Origin: Rhodobiaceae bacterium
GTDB lineage: Bacteria; Pseudomonadota; Alphaproteobacteria; Micropepsales; Micropepsaceae
NCBI GenBank assembly: GCA_009885515.1
Contig: VFKO01000249.1
Coordinates: forward strand, 1-5,900
Reading direction: 5' to 3'
DNA: 5,900 bases
Shown here: positions 1-5,900 of the stretch, piece after piece
How positions within the stretch are numbered: the stretch's first letter is position 1
Layout: each line of letters opens with the position of its first letter
Position numbers and translations under genes: made by a program
The notes under the pieces: model-generated
Told to the model about the DNA's origin: nothing
Seen by the model: only the letters and a program-made list of their open reading frames with translations
The model's database searches: none

Positions 1-1034
1 CAGTGCCTTCGATCGGGCGTGGATTTTCTGCACCGGTCAAATTCGAAACAGGGTTGAGTTCTGAAGACCGCGCCTTTCTGATGGCCAAGGACTCCGATCC
101 GTTCAACCGTTGGGAATCTGGTCAGAAGTTTGCGACCGAGCTCTTGGTGCGCATGTCGCAAGACGCCAGCGCCGGACGCGCGCCAAAAGTTGATCAGCTG
201 TTCGTCGATGCTTTTGGTGAAGTGTTGCGCGACGCGCGCAAAGACCCTGCGTTTACGGCACTAGCAACCCAGCTGCCGGCGGAAATGGAACTGGCGCAGG
301 TGATTGACAATGCGGATCCTGAGGCCATTCATACGGCCCGTGAAACGCTGCGCCAAGCGTTGGCGACAGCGCACAAGGCGCTTCTGCGTGATCTTTATCA
401 GTCGCTCAACAGCAATGAGCTTTATTCGCCGGATGCGGTCCCTTCAGGGCGCCGGGCCTTGCGCAATATGTGTTTGCGCTATCTGACGGCTCATGACACC
501 GGCGAGACGCGGGCGATGGCGTTTGAGCATTTCCGTTCCAGCAACAATATGACCGACAAAATCGGCGGGCTTGCGCCGCTGGTCGACATGAACGGCGACG
601 AGCGCAACCTGGCGCTGCAACAGTTCTATGAACACTCGAAAGCCAATCCGCTGGTGATCGACAAATGGATGGGCCTGCAGGCGTCGTCTTGCCGCGGTGA
701 CACGCTTGAACAGGTGAATGCCCTGACGAAACATCCTGCGTTCAACATCGAGAATCCGAACCGGGTGCGGTCGCTGATCGGGCCGTTCGTGATGAACAAT
801 CAACTGCGCTTTCATGCGCCTGATGGCAGTGGCTACCGGTTTCTGGCGGACTATGTTTTGAAGCTTGACGGGCTCAATCCCCAGGTGGCTGCGCGCTTGT
901 GTGGGGCGTTTGAGACATGGCGGCGATTCGACAACAAGCGCCAAACGCTCATGCGGGATCAACTTATGCGCATTAACAAGGCCAATGGTCTGTCGCGTAA
1001 TGTGCTTGAAATCACCGAAAAGACTCTTGGCTAG
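1..1034 (+). CDS. pepN: Aminopeptidase N (PepN, M1 family), C-terminal part, 5' truncated
   Basis: Last 343-344 residues of the cytosolic zinc aminopeptidase that removes N-terminal amino acids from peptides in general protein turnover. The reading frame is open at the left edge (first full codon is at 3, a GTG encoding Val inside the protein, not a start) and ends with TAG at 1032-1034. Several segments match E. coli PepN as I recall it: RGFSAPVK near the start, then NNMTD, MDKW-like DKWMGLQA, NPNRVRSLIG, FHAPDGSGY, NPQVAARL and the RFDNKRQ stretch near the end. These belong to the end of the Ig-like DUF3458 domain and the C-terminal helical-repeat domain. The HEXXH zinc site and the GAMEN motif lie upstream of the window, so activity cannot be judged here. 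E. coli PepN is about 870 residues, so roughly 60% of the gene is missing to the left. No internal stop or frameshift is seen. It is probably transcribed separately from the signalling operon downstream. Confidence 0.97.
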   Translation, partial: VPSIGRGFSAPVKFETGLSSEDRAFLMAKDSDPFNRWESGQKFATELLVRMSQDASAGRAPKVDQLFVDAFGEVLRDARKDPAFTALATQLPAEMELAQVIDNADPEAIHTARETLRQALATAHKALLRDLYQSLNSNELYSPDAVPSGRRALRNMCLRYLTAHDTGETRAMAFEHFRSSNNMTDKIGGLAPLVDMNGDERNLALQQFYEHSKANPLVIDKWMGLQASSCRGDTLEQVNALTKHPAFNIENPNRVRSLIGPFVMNNQLRFHAPDGSGYRFLADYVLKLDGLNPQVAARLCGAFETWRRFDNKRQTLMRDQLMRINKANGLSRNVLEITEKTLG

Positions 1035-1038
1035 AGTC
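1022..1038 (+). terminator. Small hairpin over the pepN stop codon, possible weak terminator
   Basis: GACTCT (1022-1027) and AGAGTC (1033-1038) are perfect reverse complements around a five-base loop, and the pepN TAG lies in the loop and second arm. The stem is only six base pairs and no run of T follows, so this is not a canonical Rho-independent terminator. It might stabilise the 3' end of the mRNA, or it may be chance. It is the only hairpin I saw between pepN and the kinase gene that could serve as a 3' end. Confidence 0.22.
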
Positions 1039-1089
1039 GATTAGCGCGACACTTGTGCCACCATGTGTTGCAGAATGCAGCCAGAGGGG

Positions 1090-1117
1090 GTGACAAGTCG
1101 TCGACGCCCGACATAAT
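1090..1117 (+). promoter_or_regulatory. Candidate sigma-70-type promoter for the signalling operon
   Basis: GTGACA at 1090-1095 (five of six matches to TTGACA) is followed after 16 bases by CATAAT at 1112-1117 (five of six matches to TATAAT). Transcription would start near 1124, leaving a leader of about 33 bases before the kinase ATG at 1157. The spacer contains the eight-base palindrome CGTCGACG (1099-1106), which could be chance. Position and quality suit the single promoter needed for the kinase-HPt-regulator operon. This was judged by eye only. Confidence 0.45.
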
Positions 1118-1156
1118 CGCCCGGGGATGTGATTCGAGTCTGGGCGTTAAAAAACT

Positions 1157-3637
1157 ATGGCCGTTGCCACTCAGACAGTCGCCGGTGCGTCGAAGAAGAC
1201 AGTGTTCGACGCACGGGTCAGACTGGGTTCAAGAAATAGAACAACGTTCTGGATCGTGCTGGGAACACTGGCGACGGTGCTTTCTGTTGCCGCGGCTGCC
1301 GCCATTCAGATCCGTAAGGACCATGTGTTGGCCCTGGAGCAGATCGAGCGCGAGGCCAAAGTGTTCGTGGCGGTTTCCGGCGTTGTCGTGGGGAGTGCGC
1401 TGGACCGGGCACAAGAAACACTTGTGCGGGTGATCGCGGCAGCGCCGGGCACAATGGCCCTCAGCGCGGACCCGGCGATCATCAACGTCATTGCTACCGA
1501 CCTGAACGGTAATGTGTACTGGGATCGCAACGGTGTTCCAGGTGAGCCGCGTCAACTTAAAGACACCGCGCTGCTGCAGCGCCTCATGGCCGCGCAGGAG
1601 GGCACGCGCTTCATCGCCGGAAAATTCACCGACAATGAATTCGGCAAGAGCCCTCTGGCGCTGGCGATACGGGGGCGAACGTCGCCGCAACAGCTATATG
1701 TCGCGCTGATCGATCCGGCCTATTTGACCCGCATGCTGGAAAACCTTCAGGGCAGCCGCAGAGGCAGCCTGGTTATCACGGACGGACATTCACGCACAAT
1801 TGCGGGGACGGCGGTCGACCCGGCGCTGCTGAGCGTGTCGATCAGCTCGCTGCCGGCCAGTATCAGCACAAGTCCCACATTGCGCTACATCCCTGGCAAC
1901 GGCGCCAATTTTCTGGCGGCGGCCCGGCTGATCCCCGGATATGATTTGCGTCTGGTGTCAATGGCCCGCGCGTCGGATGCGCTGTCGAGCTGGTACGACT
2001 CGATGCCGCTCTATTCGATCATGGTGTTTGGTCCAAGCCTTCTGGGCGCCGCACTGGCATGGGCATTGCTCAATCAAATCGAGCAGACGTCGCGCTCGGA
2101 CTCTGCGTTGCGCCGGACTGAAGAGCGGTTCGAGTTTGCCGTCAGCGGTGCCAAATGCGGCATCTGGGATTGGGATTTGAGCCAAAGACGCATGTATTGG
2201 TCGGGAGCCATGAACGCCCTGCTCGGCAGAGGCAAGCAGCCGCGAATTATGGCGCTGTCTGAAGTAGACAGCCTGGTTCATCCAGATGACCGTTCGATCG
2301 TGTCATCGATTGAAGCGGCAGCCAGAAGCGGCGCGCAGAGCTACGACGAGTCCTTCCGCGCGCAACATGCGGATGGTCACTGGGTGTGGATCCGGGCTAA
2401 GGGGCAGATGTACCGGACGATCCGCTCAGACAGCGCGAGGCTGTCGGGGATTGTCATTGATGTCTCGGACCAAAAAAGCGCTGATGAGCGGGTCTCGACG
2501 GCCGAGCGCGTGCTGCAGGCGGCTTTCGAGCATGCGGCGGAGGCCTTTGTACTTTGGGACAGGGACAACAGACTGTTGCTCTGCAACAAGCGTTTTCTGG
2601 AATTCTACGGGCTCGCAGATGCCAAGGTAGGCGCCGCACGTGCAACATTGATGGCCAGAGCGGTGTCGGCCGATCAATCTGTTGCCGGACAAAGCCCGGA
2701 CCTCCTCGACTCGCGAGGTGCCACCGGCACGATTGACCTGCAACAGGCCGGCAATCGCTGGCTTCTGGTTAGCGAGCGGCGGGTTCTGGACGGCGCCAAG
2801 ATCATGGTGGCGACCGACATCACGGCTTTGAAGCAACAGAAAGATGAGCTGCAGTCGTCGCGCAATTTGCTTGAGGCTCAAACTTTGAAACTGGGGGAGA
2901 TCGCAACAACGCTGGAGGGCGAGAAAACCCGCGCCGAAGAAGGCAGCCGTTCGAAATCTGAATTCCTGGCCAATATGAGCCACGAATTGCGAACGCCGCT
3001 GAATGCGATCATCGGGTTCTCTGATGTGATGTTGAACGAAATGCTGGGGCCGATGCCGGGACGCTATGTCGAGTATGCAACCGACATCCATCGCAGCGGC
3101 CAGCATTTGCTGCATCTCATCGATGAAGTGCTGAACATGGCTCGCATCGAGTCGGGCGGACTTTCGCTGGAGTTGGAGTCTGTTGATATTGGGCTGCTCG
3201 TTGATGAGGTGGTCAAGTCGATTGAGCCAAAGGCGCAGGAGTCCAACCTTTCGCTGCGGTTGAACCTGGCCGTGACACCTCAGGTGCGCGCGGACAGGCG
3301 TGCCGTCAAGGACGTGCTTTCGAACCTGTTGTCCAACGCCGTCAAGTTCAATGCGCCGGGCGGGTTTATCACCGTTGAGACGCGCATTGACCGGGACTTC
3401 GTATCAGTGTGGATTCACGACACTGGAATTGGCATCGCCGAATCCAATTTGTCGCGCGTGGTCAAACCATTTGAACGGCTTGAGAAAGCTGCCAACAGTA
3501 ACAAGCGCGGCGGCACCGGGTTAGGTCTTGCCGTATCGAATGCGCTGATTGAAATGCACGGAGGTAAACTGGTGCTCGAGAGCGAAGTTGGCGTTGGCAC
3601 CAGCGTTTACTTCACGTTGCCGATCGCGAGCGCATGA
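1157..3637 (+). CDS. Membrane sensor histidine kinase with two PAS domains, PleC/DivJ-type
   Basis: An 826-residue inner-membrane kinase that should autophosphorylate on His and exchange phosphate with a response regulator. A short basic N-terminus leads to membrane helix 1 (about 31-52), a periplasmic sensor of about 230 residues (53-285, perhaps PDC/CACHE-like; ligand unknown) and membrane helix 2 (about 286-305). Then come PAS 1 with a PAC segment (about 322-440), PAS 2 (about 450-557), a likely coiled coil (about 555-600), the dimerisation domain with H-box MSHELRTPLN (His609), and the ATPase domain (about 712-823). The ATPase domain has N-box Asn723/Asn727, G1 DTGIGI (755-760) and G2 GGTGLGL (785-791). 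The ExxT motif after His609 (Glu610, Thr613) suggests phosphatase activity as well. Size, layout and the segment after the H-box (GP-RYVEYA-DIH-SG) resemble Caulobacter PleC, about 840 residues. There is no receiver domain, so it is not a hybrid kinase. The start is fixed by an in-frame TAA at 1148-1150; the ribosome-binding site is weak. The stop overlaps the HPt start (ATGA). PleC orthology is not established. Confidence 0.95.
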   Translation: MAVATQTVAGASKKTVFDARVRLGSRNRTTFWIVLGTLATVLSVAAAAAIQIRKDHVLALEQIEREAKVFVAVSGVVVGSALDRAQETLVRVIAAAPGTMALSADPAIINVIATDLNGNVYWDRNGVPGEPRQLKDTALLQRLMAAQEGTRFIAGKFTDNEFGKSPLALAIRGRTSPQQLYVALIDPAYLTRMLENLQGSRRGSLVITDGHSRTIAGTAVDPALLSVSISSLPASISTSPTLRYIPGNGANFLAAARLIPGYDLRLVSMARASDALSSWYDSMPLYSIMVFGPSLLGAALAWALLNQIEQTSRSDSALRRTEERFEFAVSGAKCGIWDWDLSQRRMYWSGAMNALLGRGKQPRIMALSEVDSLVHPDDRSIVSSIEAAARSGAQSYDESFRAQHADGHWVWIRAKGQMYRTIRSDSARLSGIVIDVSDQKSADERVSTAERVLQAAFEHAAEAFVLWDRDNRLLLCNKRFLEFYGLADAKVGAARATLMARAVSADQSVAGQSPDLLDSRGATGTIDLQQAGNRWLLVSERRVLDGAKIMVATDITALKQQKDELQSSRNLLEAQTLKLGEIATTLEGEKTRAEEGSRSKSEFLANMSHELRTPLNAIIGFSDVMLNEMLGPMPGRYVEYATDIHRSGQHLLHLIDEVLNMARIESGGLSLELESVDIGLLVDEVVKSIEPKAQESNLSLRLNLAVTPQVRADRRAVKDVLSNLLSNAVKFNAPGGFITVETRIDRDFVSVWIHDTGIGIAESNLSRVVKPFERLEKAANSNKRGGTGLGLAVSNALIEMHGGKLVLESEVGVGTSVYFTLPIASA

Positions 3638-3990
3638 ACGGGTTGCCGCCTGCTCGCTGGACCAAGGCCATCGGTGAGAGAGAGGTTTTATTGGGGCGGG
3701 ACACGGTGCAGCGGATGGCTGAAATGTACCTTGCCGAACTGGACGGCGTCATCGAGGCAATCATAGCGGCATTGCGTGAAGGTGACCTGGCGGCTACACG
3801 ACGGGCCGCTCACCATTTGGGGGCCAATGCCGGATCGCTCGATTTTATGGACCTCGCCGATCTGGCACAGCAGATTGAAGTTTGCAGCCTGCGCGGCGAA
3901 CAAGACGGTGCCATGCAAGCGCTGCAAACCAGCGTTCCGATTGCTCAGCGCAGCGCGTCGCAACTGCGAAACCATTATGGACTGGTATGA
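3634..3990 (+). CDS. Stand-alone HPt (histidine phosphotransfer) domain protein
   Basis: A 118-residue cytosolic protein, nearly all one HPt helical-bundle domain. HPt proteins carry phosphate on a His between receiver domains. Residues 58-73 (motif AHHLGANAGSLDF) line up with the HPt signature of ArcB (AHKIKGAAGSVGL), making His60 the phosphoacceptor; His61 is next to it. The motif is degenerate: the usual Lys three residues after the His is Gly63, the Gly at +4 is Ala64, and the Gly at +10 is Asp70. The helix before it (about 24-48) and the helix after it (LADLAQQIE, 74-82) fit the fold. It is too short to be ChpT, the dimeric phosphotransferase of the CckA pathway. The ATG lies in an ATGA overlap with the kinase stop, and the TGA overlaps the regulator start the same way, so production is probably coupled to both neighbours. 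No strong ribosome-binding site is seen. The HPt assignment is fairly sure; whether it still transfers phosphate is open. Confidence 0.85.
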   Translation: MNGLPPARWTKAIGEREVLLGRDTVQRMAEMYLAELDGVIEAIIAALREGDLAATRRAAHHLGANAGSLDFMDLADLAQQIEVCSLRGEQDGAMQALQTSVPIAQRSASQLRNHYGLV

Positions 3991-4355
3991 AAAAACGTAT
4001 CCTCATCGTTGAAGACAATGCACTGGTGCGCGAAATGTACCGCAGCGCCCTGAAACCTCTGGGAGCGGAGTTGATAGAAACGCAACGGGGGTTGCTTGCG
4101 TCAGATATTGCCAGGCGTGAGCAGCCGTCGCTGGTTATTCTGGATCTGGTTTTGCCGGATATTTCAGGCCAAGAGGTGCTCAAACTCATCAAATCAGCAC
4201 CGGAAACGGCGCGAATTCCCGTTCTGGCAGTGACCAATTCCGCCACGGCCAGCGATGAAGCTTCGTTGAGAGCACTTGGCTTTGCGGGATTGATCACCAA
4301 ACCGGTCAACATCAAGGCGTTTTGTGATGCGGTGGCGAAATTTGTCGCGCATTAA
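3987..4355 (+). CDS. Single-domain response regulator, DivK/CheY-like
   Basis: A 122-residue receiver domain with no output domain. Residues seen: acidic pair Glu9/Asp10, phosphoacceptor Asp53 (in VILDLVLPD), Thr83 (in AVT) and Lys105 (in TKP), which are all the standard catalytic positions. As I recall Caulobacter DivK, the alignment needs no gaps and puts Asp53 and Lys105 at the same numbers, with shared segments such as ILIVEDN and LP-ISG-EV. Such regulators act by binding other proteins, for example kinases, instead of DNA. The start at 3987 is preferred over the in-frame ATG at 3882 because it begins directly with the receiver fold (MKKRILIVEDN), gives the DivK length, and forms an ATGA overlap with the HPt stop; the longer form would bury 105 bases in the HPt gene. 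The natural partners are the kinase and HPt protein of the same operon. The stretch after Thr83 differs from DivK, so partner choice may differ; true DivK orthology is not claimed. Confidence 0.93.
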   Translation: MKKRILIVEDNALVREMYRSALKPLGAELIETQRGLLASDIARREQPSLVILDLVLPDISGQEVLKLIKSAPETARIPVLAVTNSATASDEASLRALGFAGLITKPVNIKAFCDAVAKFVAH

Positions 4356-4377
4356 TGACTTCTAAGGCTTCAAGCGG

Positions 4378-4392
4378 TTAACACCCCGTCAA
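4378..4392 (+). promoter_or_regulatory. Possible CtrA-type box (one mismatch) before the deacetylase gene
   Basis: TTAA at 4378-4381, seven bases, then TCAA at 4389-4392. The CtrA consensus in Alphaproteobacteria is TTAA-N7-TTAA, so this is seven of eight fixed bases at the right spacing, 12 bases before the ATG at 4405. One such near-match can easily arise by chance, and no clear -35/-10 pair accompanies it. It is listed because the neighbouring kinase and regulator resemble members of the pathway that controls CtrA. Confidence 0.2.
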
Positions 4393-4404
4393 ATCTGTGT
4401 GGTC

Positions 4405-5900
4405 ATGATCCTGCGGATTGCATGGGTGGCAGACTTGGATCTTCGCTGCGCATTTTTAGTTTTACTGTTGTTGTGGTCCGGCGTTTCTGCCGCCGGCGAG
4501 GTGCCGCGTGTTGTTTTGGGGCTGCATGACAGTCCCCGGAACGCGGCGGCTGACACCAATTACCTTTACAACCTTGCCGAAATGCCGCTCAACCATCTTG
4601 GATTGAAGCTTGAATACCACAACCTGCGCCTTGGTGTTCCGGCGCTTGGCAATAGAAGCGACGTCAGGGGCCTGTTGATCTGGCTCAATGACGGGCGCGG
4701 ACTGCCGCTGCAGCGCCTCACAGACCTGGTTCGCGAAGCCGTGCGGCGTGGCGTTCCGGTGGTGTTTATCGGGAACATTCCCAGCGGACATGACGACCGG
4801 GGCAAAGCGGTCTCGCTTGAAGATCAGAACCGGCTGCTTGAACTCGCCGGTGTTCGCACGAGTGGAGGTTATTCTCCGTATACGTACAATCTAAAGGTCG
4901 CGGTCAAAGTTTCCTCTTTGGTTGAGTTCGAACGAAAACTGCCGCTGCCGCCGCCCGCGACCGAGACCGTTGCGCCCGTGTCGGCGCTGGCGCAAACGTT
5001 GCTGGCGTTTGACCGGCCCGGCGACGAGGCCGCGCGCTTGCATGCCGTCATGCTGACGCCGCAAGGCGGGTACGTCGCGGCAGGGTATACCCACTATGAG
5101 GACAAAAGTGGCGGTTCCCAGCAATGGTACTTGAATCCCTTTGCGTTTTTTGGGAAAGCCTTCCGCACCCATGGAACGCCCATAGCCGACACGACAACGA
5201 TTGCCGGGCGCCGGATTTATTATAGCCACATCGACGGCGACGGTTGGGGCAGCGTTTCGACCGCCGACAAGTATGCAGGGCGCGGCGTCTATGCCGCCGA
5301 AGTCATCCTTCGCGAAGTGGCGAAAGCCTATCCCGCCCTGCCCGTCACCGTCGCGCCGATTGCGGCCGACATTGATCCCGTATGGGCCGGCACTTTGAAG
5401 AGCCAACAGATCGCGCGAAGTCTATTCGCATTGCCAAACGTCGAGCCCGCAACACACACCTATACCCACCCCTTTGAGTGGGCCTTTTTTGGTCCAGGGT
5501 ATCGCGCAGAACACGAACTGGCCTATGTCAAGAAATATTCAAGGGTTCGCATTGCGCCCGGAATTTTACCCCCTTCAAACCGGGAGACCTCAAAGCTTAA
5601 GGCTGAGTATGACGCGCCGCGTGCCTATGGTGACATTCCGTTTACGTTGAAACGCGAAATCGAGGCGTCGGCCGCCTATATCAATTCATTTTGTCCGCCG
5701 GGTAAGCGCGTGCGCCTGCTGCAATGGTCGGGCGACACGTCTCCGTCCGAACAGGCGGTCGAAGCCGTAATCAATGCAGGCTTGTTGAACTTGAATGCGC
5801 GAGACACGCGCTTCGATGGTGTGGCGCCTTCCTATTCTGCGGTGTCCCCGGTCGGCAAACGGGCCGGCAAGTACATGCAAGTCAGTGCCAGCCACGCCAA
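4405..5900 (+). CDS. Exported PelA-like polysaccharide deacetylase, 3' truncated
   Basis: 498 codons are open to the right edge; no stop is reached. Numbering is from ATG 4405. A signal peptide is visible: hydrophobic core about 16-24 and cleavage probably after Ala29 or Ala30 (GVSAAGE), so it acts in the periplasm. An N-terminal domain follows (about 33-135, with EMPLNHLGL at 59-67 and a probable alpha/beta fold), then a Pro-rich stretch (179-184). The deacetylase region has HIDGDGW (Asp277, Asp279) and THTYTHPF (His351, His355), then WSGDTSP and a GLLNLNARD segment. In PelA of Pseudomonas, Asp528, His600 and His604 are, as I recall, the catalytic and metal-binding residues; the same 72-residue gap and HxxxH pair occur here with Asp279. 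PelA removes acetyl groups from the Pel exopolysaccharide during export. The glycoside-hydrolase domain at the PelA N-terminus is not seen here. The start is uncertain: an in-frame TAA at 4363-4365 is the limit, and GTG 4399, GTG 4426 or TTG 4435 are alternatives; the last still gives a good signal peptide. The gap to the regulator gene is 49 bases, so co-transcription is possible. Confidence 0.85.
   Translation, partial: MILRIAWVADLDLRCAFLVLLLLWSGVSAAGEVPRVVLGLHDSPRNAAADTNYLYNLAEMPLNHLGLKLEYHNLRLGVPALGNRSDVRGLLIWLNDGRGLPLQRLTDLVREAVRRGVPVVFIGNIPSGHDDRGKAVSLEDQNRLLELAGVRTSGGYSPYTYNLKVAVKVSSLVEFERKLPLPPPATETVAPVSALAQTLLAFDRPGDEAARLHAVMLTPQGGYVAAGYTHYEDKSGGSQQWYLNPFAFFGKAFRTHGTPIADTTTIAGRRIYYSHIDGDGWGSVSTADKYAGRGVYAAEVILREVAKAYPALPVTVAPIAADIDPVWAGTLKSQQIARSLFALPNVEPATHTYTHPFEWAFFGPGYRAEHELAYVKKYSRVRIAPGILPPSNRETSKLKAEYDAPRAYGDIPFTLKREIEASAAYINSFCPPGKRVRLLQWSGDTSPSEQAVEAVINAGLLNLNARDTRFDGVAPSYSAVSPVGKRAGKYMQVSASHA

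Noticed and set aside
444..962. Open frame of 172 codons on the - strand inside pepN
   Set aside because: It is opposite well-conserved PepN sequence and has no family features.
1099..1106. Palindrome CGTCGACG as an operator
   Set aside because: It is only eight bases, made of common GC-rich words, and has no second copy or flanking symmetry; it is noted within the promoter entry only.
1053..1433. Open frame of 126 codons starting in the gap before the kinase gene
   Set aside because: Most of it overlaps the kinase in another frame; the residues in the gap show no motif and no good ribosome-binding site, and it would cross the candidate promoter.
2426..3115. Long open frame of 229 codons on the - strand inside the kinase gene
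   Set aside because: It lies wholly opposite the conserved PAS 2 and H-box coding sequence, shows no recognisable motif, and is a typical antisense shadow of GC-rich coding DNA.
3882..3986. Upstream extension of the response regulator to the in-frame ATG at 3882
   Set aside because: The added 35 residues come from HPt coding sequence in another frame, are low-quality basic sequence, and the receiver fold and DivK length fit the ATG at 3987.
4356..4404. Terminator or promoter between the regulator and the deacetylase gene
   Set aside because: I found no stable inverted repeat with a T run and no convincing -35/-10 pair in these 49 bases.
4891..5406. Open frame of 171 codons on the - strand inside the deacetylase gene
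   Set aside because: The + strand here encodes the conserved deacetylase motif; the - strand product is rich in Gly and Arg and matches nothing I know.

Overview
The window reads as chromosomal DNA of an alphaproteobacterium. The base composition looks GC-rich (roughly 60% by eye, not computed). The central kinase has the PleC/DivJ-type phosphoacceptor region, and the small response regulator aligns end to end, without gaps as I recall the sequence, with Caulobacter DivK. I cannot justify a genus. All genes are on the + strand. The gaps between genes are 122 and 49 bases, so no stretch over 300 bases lacks a gene. I saw no RNA gene, mobile element, CRISPR array or long repeat.

Layout: (1) 1-1034 is the 3' end of pepN, encoding aminopeptidase N; its catalytic part lies upstream of the window. 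(2) 1035-1156 is an intergenic gap with a small hairpin over the pepN stop and a plausible sigma-70-type promoter at 1090-1117. (3) 1157-4355 is a compact three-gene signalling operon: an 826-residue membrane sensor histidine kinase with two PAS domains, a 118-residue stand-alone HPt protein, and a 122-residue single-domain response regulator like DivK. Both junctions are ATGA overlaps, which point to translational coupling. (4) 4356-4404 is a short gap with one near-match to a CtrA box. (5) 4405-5900 is the first 498 codons of an exported polysaccharide deacetylase like the deacetylase region of PelA; it runs off the window.

How the parts may work together (inference): the kinase senses a periplasmic or membrane signal, autophosphorylates on His609 and passes phosphate to or from Asp53 of the DivK-like regulator. 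The HPt protein could be a phosphate shuttle or sink, but its motif is degenerate. The kinase has no receiver domain, so the operon is not a standard His-Asp-His-Asp relay. None of the three proteins has a DNA-binding or enzymatic output domain, so the output must be elsewhere, as with DivK. The adjacent deacetylase may mark the start of a Pel-like exopolysaccharide locus, which makes a link between cell-cycle-type signalling and surface polysaccharide worth testing. The genes past position 5900 would decide this.
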